A stretch of DNA of 11,164 nt from Olsenella uli (lineage in GTDB: Bacteria; Actinomycetota; Coriobacteriia; Coriobacteriales; Atopobiaceae): the NCBI RefSeq assembly GCF_901212655.1, contig NZ_CAAKON010000021.1:203240-214403 (forward strand), given 5' to 3'. Positions 6,777 to 11,164 of this stretch are shown here, in pieces; the first letter of the stretch is position 1, and the number at the start of each line of letters is the position of its first letter. A model generated the notes under the pieces. The model ran no database searches. It had not been told where the DNA came from and worked only from the letters and a program-made list of their open reading frames with translations. The translations under genes and the position numbers were made by a program.

Positions 6777-7481
6777 CTAGTCATCCCTCCTCTGGGTGCG
6801 GCTCAGGTAGTAGAGCAGTTGCAGGATGGACACGAGCGCCGCGGCGACGTAGGTGAGCGCCGCCGCCGTGAGGACCTTCTTGGCCCCGCGTACCGCCTCG
6901 GGACCCAAGCCACTGCGCTCGATGTAGGCCACGGCCCGGCGCGAGGCGTCGAACTCCACCGGCAGCGTCACGATCTGGAACAGCACGGAGAACGCAAAGA
7001 GCAGCACGGCGAGCTGGACGAGGCCCGTGAGGCCCATGAACACCCCGGCAAAGAAGACGAGCATCCAGGCGTTGGAGGCAAAGTTCACCACCGGCACGAG
7101 CGCAGAGCGAATGCGTCCCGGAACGTAGCCGCGCGCATGCTGAACCGCGTGCCCCGCCTCGTGGCAGGCAACGGCGGCACTCGCCACCGACCCTCCCCTC
7201 AGATTGCCGGAGGAGAGGTGCAAGACGTTGCCCGTGGGGTCGAAGTTGTCCGTGAGCTCGCCGGCTATTGGCTCGATGGATACGCCAGAGACGCCCTCTG
7301 AAGAGAGCATGCGCCGGGCCACGTCCGCCCCCGTGAGCGACGTGCCAAGCGGCACGCGCGACCACGTGGCATAGGTGGACTTGATATAGGACTGGGTGGC
7401 CAGGCCCAGCACCGTCGAGACAATCACGAGCAGCAGGTAGGCCGGGTCGAACCCCCAGCCATAGCCGTATCCGTAGTACAT
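6777..7481 (-). CDS. Membrane zinc metallopeptidase (YugP-like, 234 aa)
   Basis: This is an integral membrane zinc protease of the YugP/DUF2268-like 'zinc metallopeptidase' group. The ATG at 7481 follows GGAGG at four bases. The N-terminus is Tyr/Gly-rich (MYYGYGYGWGFDPAY), as is common in this family, then a membrane segment lies at about 14-29. The zinc motif HEAGH is at 107-111 (catalytic Glu108), with the extended form AVACHEAGHAVQHARGYVP. Further membrane segments are at about 127-148, 151-173 and 203-224. The probable third ligand region is PVEFDASRRA (174-183) with Glu177/Asp179. Physiological substrates are not known for most members. Its stop lies 1 bp from the xseA start, so the ribosome site for xseA is inside this gene's last codons. 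Confidence 0.92.
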   Translation of the reverse strand: MYYGYGYGWGFDPAYLLLVIVSTVLGLATQSYIKSTYATWSRVPLGTSLTGADVARRMLSSEGVSGVSIEPIAGELTDNFDPTGNVLHLSSGNLRGGSVASAAVACHEAGHAVQHARGYVPGRIRSALVPVVNFASNAWMLVFFAGVFMGLTGLVQLAVLLFAFSVLFQIVTLPVEFDASRRAVAYIERSGLGPEAVRGAKKVLTAAALTYVAAALVSILQLLYYLSRTQRRDD

Positions 7482-7507
7482 GCGCCCTCCATTCGAGCGA
7501 GGCTTGA

Positions 7508-7533
7508 GCGGCCGGCACCAGAGCGCCGGCCGC
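7508..7533. promoter_or_regulatory. Strong GC hairpin upstream of the metallopeptidase gene
   Basis: The arms 7508-7518 and 7523-7533 form an 11-bp stem on the minus strand (one G-T wobble) with a TCTG loop; the outer nine pairs are perfect on either strand. It lies 27 bp before the peptidase start, just outside its ribosome site, within the 246-bp gap after ribonuclease D. No T-run follows on the minus strand. It may act as an RNA-stabilising leader hairpin or a processing or termination signal for the ribonuclease D message. Confidence 0.5.
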
Positions 7534-7727
7534 GTTTGTTCGCAAGTATGTACCCTGTTCCGGACATAAAGACTCGCACGGGGGCCTGGCACCATGCGCC
7601 AGCTCCGACCAAGAGCGCCACCGTCCCCACGCCCCAAGCGCGTAGAGGCGCATCAATGCAGGTTAGACACCCTGTGAGACACACCCCGTGCGGCGTCGCC
7701 GCGAGGTCCGCATGAGAGAAACCCGCG

Positions 7728-8861
7728 CTAGAGGATCTCGACGCGCCCGTCCTTCACGGTGAGGCCGCAGGCGCCGGAGAGCAGGCCCCTCAGAGGCTCG
7801 CCGGCAAGCTTGGCGCGCCAACCCTGCGTGAGCGCTGACCCCTTGGCACCCACCATAAGCTCGAGGAGGTCGTCGCGCGTGGCGATGAGCTGCGCGGCGA
7901 TGCCACTGTGCTCGGAGATGATGCGGAGCATCGCGTACATGAGGTCAAGCACGCTCTCCTGCTCGCCCGTGGGGCGAACATGGCGCAGAGCGCCCGGGAG
8001 CTCGGAGTTAGGGCATGAGAGACCGCGGCCCACGGCATGGAGCACCGCCTCGCCATCGCGCTCGGAGAGCTGCTCGGTGCCGCGGATGCGCCTGAGGCGC
8101 CCGTCGTCGGCGGGACCACGCTTGCAGATCTCGAGCACCACCTCGTCAGAGAGCACCCACTTGCGCGGGATGTTGCGCTTGGAGGCGGTACGCTCGCGCC
8201 AGGCGCAGACCTCGCGCGCAACGGCGAGCTGCTTGCGGGTGAGCTGGCTCGAGCGCTTGAGGTGCCGAAATGCCTCGGTGGGCTCGTGGCGGTAGTGGGA
8301 CGGCTCGAGCAGGGCCTGCATCTCGGGGAGCACCCAGTTGAGACGGTCTGCGCGAACGAGCTCGTCGATCATGCGCTCGTAGATGCCCGGCAGGTAGCGC
8401 ACGTCATCTTCGGCATACGTGAGCTGCTCGGGGTCGAGCGGGCGGCGCGACCAGTCCGTGAGGCTCTCGGCCTTGGCGAGGTGAACGCCCGTGTAGCTCT
8501 CCACAAGCGCGCCGTAGCCCAGCTGCATGCGGTGGCCCAGGAAGGCGGCAGCGAGCTGCGTGTCGAACATCGGCTCGGGAACGCAGCCAAGCGTGCCGTC
8601 AATGACCTCGAGATCCTGGGAGCACGCGTGGATCACCTTGACGATCGAGGGGTTGCGGAAGAGCTCGGCCACGGGCGACAGATCCTCAAGTACGAGGGGG
8701 TCCACGGCCGCGATGTCATCGGGCGAGGTGGCGAGCTGGATGAGACAGAGACGCGGGTGATAGGTGCGCTCGCGCAAGAACTCAGTGTCGACGGCGAGCA
8801 CCTTTGATGAGGAGGCGCGGTCGCAGAAGGCGCGCAACTCCTCCGGCGTAGAGATGAACAC
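7728..8861 (-). CDS. rnd: Ribonuclease D (377 aa)
   Basis: This is a DEDDy-type 3'-5' exoribonuclease that in known members trims tRNA and other small-RNA precursors. The start is GTG at 8861 with AAGGGG six bases upstream. The catalytic acids are visible: Asp25 and Glu27 in AVDTEFLRE, Asp83 in HACSQDLEVI, and Tyr149 with Asp153 in TYAEDDVRYL. The exonuclease domain covers about 1-170. An HRDC domain (about 206-280, LTRKQLAVAREVCAWRE) binds RNA, and a second weaker HRDC-like region may fill 300-377. The length matches E. coli RNase D. The gene is read away from the lipid-kinase gene, so the 155-bp gap holds divergent promoters. Confidence 0.95.
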   Translation of the reverse strand: MFISTPEELRAFCDRASSSKVLAVDTEFLRERTYHPRLCLIQLATSPDDIAAVDPLVLEDLSPVAELFRNPSIVKVIHACSQDLEVIDGTLGCVPEPMFDTQLAAAFLGHRMQLGYGALVESYTGVHLAKAESLTDWSRRPLDPEQLTYAEDDVRYLPGIYERMIDELVRADRLNWVLPEMQALLEPSHYRHEPTEAFRHLKRSSQLTRKQLAVAREVCAWRERTASKRNIPRKWVLSDEVVLEICKRGPADDGRLRRIRGTEQLSERDGEAVLHAVGRGLSCPNSELPGALRHVRPTGEQESVLDLMYAMLRIISEHSGIAAQLIATRDDLLELMVGAKGSALTQGWRAKLAGEPLRGLLSGACGLTVKDGRVEIL

Positions 8862-8966
8862 GTGTGACCCCTTCGGCCCCAGTCGGGGCGATATGGACGG
8901 CTAAGGCGCCGAGAGACAATCGGCTACCATGTCAGGTGCGCGCGACGCGGCCGCACGCGACTTTTC

Positions 8967-8975
8967 ATCATAGCA
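8967..8975 (-). promoter_or_regulatory. Extended -10 promoter candidate for rnd
   Basis: The minus strand reads TGCTATGAT: an extended -10 (TG, one base, then TATGAT, five of six matches to consensus). It lies about 106 bp before the rnd GTG start in the intergenic gap. No good -35 box is visible, which is tolerated by extended -10 promoters. The predicted leader would be about 100 nt. I found no equally good promoter for the divergent lipid-kinase gene. Confidence 0.4.
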
Positions 8976-9016
8976 GCTACGACCGCGGCCACCTGGGCCG
9001 CGCCTGGAGGTGCCTC

Positions 9017-9991
9017 ATGCGTTGCCTCATCGTCCACAACCCGCGTTCGGGCTTTGGCTCGGACGCCATCTTTGCCCTCGAGCGTGAGCTCGTGCGTTCC
9101 GGTGACGAGTGCGTGCTCCGCGTGCTGGCAGACTCGTTCGACGCAACCGAGGAGCTCAGGGACGCCGAGGAGTACGACGTGGTGGTGCTCTCCGGCGGCG
9201 ACGGCACGGTCTCGAGCCTGCTCTACGCCCTGCGAAATCGCCAGGTTCCCACCTGCATCTTCCCCTCGGGAACGGCCAACCTGCTGTTTGCCAACATCGG
9301 CAACTCGCCCGAGCCGTCGGCCCTTGCCCGCGCATGCCGCTGGAGAAACACCGCCAACTGCGATCTGGGCGAGGTGAGCTGGACCGACGCCTCCGGCGAG
9401 CGGTGCGTGCGCGGCTTCTCGCTCATGGCGGGCTCCGGCTTCGATGCCGAGCTCATGAGCGCCGCAGCGCCCAACAAGAAGGCGATGGGCGAGGTGGCCT
9501 ACTTCATGGCGGCCCTCGCCGACCCCACGCCCAAGGTCATCCACTACACCATCGACGTGGACGGCGAGCGCATCGAGCGCGACGGCATCGCCTGCCTGGT
9601 AGCCAACAACGCCATGATCCAGGGCGAGATCGAGATCGTGCCGGGCTGTGTCATGGACGACGGCAAGCTCGACGTCATCATCCTTGAGGTCAACGACGCC
9701 GTGCAACTTGTGAGGCCGCTGCTTGCGGGCCTCCTTGACCCCAAGGGTCGCGCCGGCCGCCGGCCCAAGATCGAGACCTTCCGCGGCTCGGAGATTTCCA
9801 TCGAGACGTCCGTCGCCATCCCCATGCAAGCAGACGGCGAGGTGGTGAGCGAGGGCGTCACGCGCTGGCAGGCCCGAGCCCTGGCGGGTGCCAGCGACCT
9901 CATCGTGGACGGTCTCTCCCGCTACCGCGACCCCGACGCCCAAACCCAGCCCAAGTTCCCCATCGCCGAGCAGAAGGCCTTTCCCGAGTAG
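9017..9991 (+). CDS. Diacylglycerol/sphingosine kinase-type lipid kinase (324 aa)
   Basis: This is an ATP-dependent lipid kinase of the DagK/YegS/LCB5 family, acting on diacylglycerol or a related lipid at the inner face of the membrane. It is the only rightward gene here. The ATG at 9017 follows GGAGG at six bases; earlier in-frame starts lie in the promoter gap. Motifs: VHNPRSGFG (6-14), SGGDGT (59-64, nucleotide phosphate site), FPSGTANLLFANIG (82-95), the C-terminal domain MAGSGFDAEL (137-146), VPGCVMDDGKLDV (208-220) and MQADGE (270-275). These are in the order and spacing of the family. The last 25 residues are a polar, Pro/Gln-rich tail. The true lipid substrate cannot be told from the sequence. 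No intrinsic terminator follows; the gene runs into a repeat island. Confidence 0.94.
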   Translation: MRCLIVHNPRSGFGSDAIFALERELVRSGDECVLRVLADSFDATEELRDAEEYDVVVLSGGDGTVSSLLYALRNRQVPTCIFPSGTANLLFANIGNSPEPSALARACRWRNTANCDLGEVSWTDASGERCVRGFSLMAGSGFDAELMSAAAPNKKAMGEVAYFMAALADPTPKVIHYTIDVDGERIERDGIACLVANNAMIQGEIEIVPGCVMDDGKLDVIILEVNDAVQLVRPLLAGLLDPKGRAGRRPKIETFRGSEISIETSVAIPMQADGEVVSEGVTRWQARALAGASDLIVDGLSRYRDPDAQTQPKFPIAEQKAFPE

Positions 9992-10090
9992 GCACTCCAA
10001 CCGCGCCCGCACACCCGATTGACGCTCTTGAACTCGACGCCGGCGGCATCCCGCCCGAGCTCGCAATCGCAACCAGCTCGCGGGGGCTCC

Positions 10091-10210
10091 CGCATCAGGC
10101 CTAGGTCCGTCCGGCCCCAGGTGCCACCCCCGCATCAGGCCTAGGTCCGTCCGACCCCGGGTGACACCCCCGCATCAGGCCTAGGTCCGTCCGGCCCCGG
10201 GTACCACCTA
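10091..10210. repeat. Three tandem 40-bp repeats
   Basis: The units start at 10091, 10131 and 10171 with an exact 40-bp period. The first 22 bases (beginning CGCATCAGGCCTAGG) are identical in all three. Differences are limited to a few bases in the second half, and the last copy diverges in its final six bases. The middle junction carries GGGTG-A-CACCC, a small dyad that recurs imperfectly at the other junctions. The array begins 100 bp after the lipid-kinase stop. Confidence 0.95.
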
Positions 10211-10222
10211 ATGACCGGGGCC
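10193..10222. repeat. 8-bp inverted repeat at the end of the 40-bp array
   Basis: GGCCCCGG (10193-10200) and CCGGGGCC (10215-10222) are perfect inverted arms around a 14-nt loop. The left arm is inside the third 40-bp unit. No T-run follows, so a classical terminator for the lipid-kinase gene is not supported. Confidence 0.55.
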
Positions 10223-10470
10223 CGAGCCTCGCCAAAGCAGTATGGTGCTAACCCAGCTCAATCCCCCATAGGCTCGGCGCAAGCGCTCGCGCGACGCCCG
10301 GCCTTTGCCGCCCAACACCATTACATGTCCGTACCAATTGGCACTTGCCACAATCCCGCGCCGCTTCGCTGCCGAGGCCATCCCCGCATACCGCTTCGGC
10401 ATTGCCTTGGCAACGGGTAATCCACTCCCAGGCGGCACCGACGCCCTCCGCTGCAGCCCACACCGCTCCC

Positions 10471-10806
10471 GTGCCACAAATGTGGGCGGTTGCGCACAAG
10501 GGGCAGCCTCGGCATAACCTTGTCTCCGCGCCAAAGCCACGCGCCGCCCGTCCGGTCCAATCCTTCGCCGGCTCGGTGCCACAAATGCGGGCGGTTGCGT
10601 ACCAGAGGCAGACCTGGCCCCCGGTTTGTCCAGAAATCTCGCCGGTTGCGAACCGGGAGCTGCCCCGGCCCCAACCCGGCGCCGCGCCAAAGCCTCACGA
10701 TGCCGGCCCGGTCCAATCCTTCGCCGGCTCGGTGCCACAAATGCGGGCGGTTGCGTACCAGAGGCAGACCTGGCCCCCGGTTTGTCCAGAAATCTCGCCG
10801 GTTGCG
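10471..10806 (+). repeat. Forward array of ~50-bp units with a 156-bp super-repeat
   Basis: Positions 10526-10650 recur 156 bp later at 10682-10806. Bases 10552-10650 and 10708-10806 (99 bp) look identical by eye; the CCGCGCCAAAGCC block at 10526-10538 is also shared, with a diverged stretch between. Inside each 156-bp copy are about three units of 51-54 bp. The clearest two cores end AATGCGGGCGGTTGCG (10584-10599, 10740-10755) and GAAATCTCGCCGGTTGCG (10633-10650, 10789-10806). A further partial copy starts at 10471 (GTGCCACAAATGTGGGCGG). Confidence 0.92.
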
Positions 10807-10813
10807 GTGCCGC

Positions 10814-10848
10814 GGCGCTCTCGGAAGCGCCCCGAGAGGCCCCTCTCG
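10814..10848. other. Two adjacent tight hairpins flanking the forward array
   Basis: GGCGCT (10814-10819) pairs with AGCGCC (10826-10831) around a 6-nt loop. CGAGAG (10833-10838) pairs with CTCTCG (10843-10848) around a 4-nt loop. They lie immediately to the right of the forward array and would be in any leftward transcript starting near 10910. Neither is followed by a T-run. Confidence 0.5.
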
Positions 10849-10916
10849 CGCTGCGTCGCCCCTATTGAAGCGCCGCATAGTTGGCGAGTAATTACACACC
10901 ATCATCTAGCAGGGAT

Positions 10917-10945
10917 TTTATAAGCTTACCGAATTGTTGTCGCAA
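10917..10945 (-). promoter_or_regulatory. Sigma70-like promoter inside the repeat island
   Basis: On the minus strand TTGCGA (10940-10945) is followed after exactly 17 bp by TATAAA (10917-10922). Both boxes are reasonable consensus matches, in an AT-rich stretch (about 10880-10945) that stands out from the GC-rich surroundings. It would fire leftwards through the two hairpins and antisense to the forward array. No convincing gene lies downstream, so a non-coding transcript is possible. Confidence 0.4.
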
Positions 10946-10952
10946 GCCCCAT

Positions 10953-10990
10953 AAAAGCCGGGACGGGGTGCGGCGTCCCCAAGTCCGCAC
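10953..10990 (-). terminator. Terminator-like hairpin with overlapping alternative hairpin
   Basis: On the minus strand, GGGACG (10974-10979) pairs with CGTCCC (10960-10965), followed by GGC and TTTT (10953-10956): an intrinsic-terminator-like form. The overlapping pairing GTGCGG (10985-10990) with CCGCAC (10968-10973) would use part of the same bases, so the two cannot coexist, as in an attenuator. It lies just after the inverted repeat array in that reading direction. Confidence 0.4.
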
Positions 10991-10996
10991 CAAGAA

Positions 10997-11164
10997 CGCA
11001 ATCGCGAGCTTTCGTGGACAAACCCCGCACTGTGCGCGCCTCGACTACGCAATCGGCCGCATTCGCGGACAAACTCGCCTCGCGGCTGCCTTGGCGGCGC
11101 AATCGCAAGCTTTCGTGCGCAAACCCCGCACTGCGCGCGCCTCGACTACGCAATCGGCCGCATT
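10997..11164 (-). repeat. Inverted array of the same ~50-bp unit family (continues past the window)
   Basis: Positions 10997-11063 recur at 11098-11164, a 101-bp period made of a 51-bp and a 50-bp unit. Read on the minus strand, the unit ends alternate between GAATGCGGCCGATTGCG and ACGAAAGCTCGCGATTGCG (one copy has TTGCG for TCGCG), each preceded by a TTTGTCC-like element. The same two core types in the same order occur on the plus strand at 10576-10806, so the two arrays are inverted copies of one family. The array is cut by the right edge. Confidence 0.9.

Larger units (their letters stand above)
9992..11164. other. Gene-free repeat island
   Basis: No reading frame here has a convincing ribosome site, recognised motif or consistent frame across the repeats, although the GC-rich sequence leaves many frames open by chance. 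From left to right it holds small hairpins (CGAGCT/AGCTCG, 10055-10080; GCGGG/CCCGC, 10080-10093), three 40-bp tandem units, an unexplained unique stretch (about 10223-10470), a forward array of roughly 50-bp units, two tight hairpins, an AT-rich 60-bp stretch with a promoter, and an inverted array that leaves the window. I see no tRNA, rRNA, integrase or transposase. It may be an intergenic repeat hot spot or a structured RNA locus. Confidence 0.7.

Noticed and set aside
5477..6856. Plus-strand open frame of 459 codons opposite xseA
   Set aside because: It is antisense to a full-length exonuclease VII subunit, has Arg/His/Gly-rich composition and shows no recognisable domain.
9992..10090. 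Intrinsic terminator after the lipid kinase gene
   Set aside because: Only short hairpins (for example GCGGG/CCCGC at 10080-10093) are present and none has a T-run.
8924..10135. Minus-strand open frame of 403 codons opposite the lipid kinase
   Set aside because: The kinase frame has GGDGT, PSGTAN and a good ribosome site. The opposite frame has none of these and runs into the 40-bp repeats.
10208..10905. Open frames inside the repeat island that translate to repeated Arg/Pro-rich peptides
   Set aside because: Several frames on both strands are open through the same repeats. The 101-bp period of the related array is not a multiple of three, so units switch frame. There is no ribosome site or known motif.
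10926..11153. 75-codon minus-strand frame with repeated GLSTKARDCV-like peptides
   Set aside because: The repeats fall in different frames within the same reading frame, which argues for a DNA/RNA repeat rather than a repeated protein. It is also cut by the window edge.
10471..11164. CRISPR array
   Set aside because: The ~50-bp units are degenerate along their whole length with no constant repeat plus unique spacer pattern. They occur in both orientations, and no cas gene is nearby.

Overview
The window is about 11.2 kb of high-GC DNA and most resembles a Coriobacteriia-type actinobacterium (the Olsenella/Atopobium/Collinsella neighbourhood). This is inferred from base composition, GGAGG-type ribosome sites, the twin-arginine lipoprotein leader of the binding protein and general protein character. 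No marker gene settles the genus.

Positions 1-2723 hold an amino-acid ABC importer read leftwards: a lipoprotein that binds a polar amino acid (glutamate/glutamine-like), two permeases joined by an ATGA overlap, and the first 44 codons of the ATPase, cut by the window edge. A GC-rich hairpin with a CUUG loop sits between the binding-protein gene and the permeases. An AT-rich promoter region (about 2769-2898) lies upstream. Before it is a strong rho-independent terminator (2899-2930) that ends the acetate kinase transcript, so importer and kinase are separate units.

Positions 3018-8861 hold six more leftward genes. In transcription order they are ribonuclease D, a membrane zinc metallopeptidase, exonuclease VII large subunit (xseA), exonuclease VII small subunit (xseB), a HIT-family nucleotide hydrolase and acetate kinase (ackA). 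The peptidase and xseA abut with a shared ribosome site. The other junctions have gaps of 160-250 bp, several holding strong inverted repeats, so internal promoters or RNA processing are possible. Together they cover RNA/DNA end processing, membrane proteolysis and ATP-yielding acetate formation; I see no single pathway.

Positions 9017-9991 hold one rightward gene, a diacylglycerol/sphingosine-kinase-type lipid kinase, divergent from ribonuclease D.

Positions 9992-11164 (about 1.17 kb) carry no convincing gene. They are filled with repeats: three tandem 40-bp units; a 156-bp period repeat with 99 identical bases per copy; and a roughly 50-bp unit family ending in TTGCG. That family occurs in the forward direction at 10471-10806 and inverted at 10997-11164, running off the window edge. 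Between the two arms are mutually exclusive hairpins, a sigma70-like promoter and two tight hairpins. This island is the part most worth a second look.
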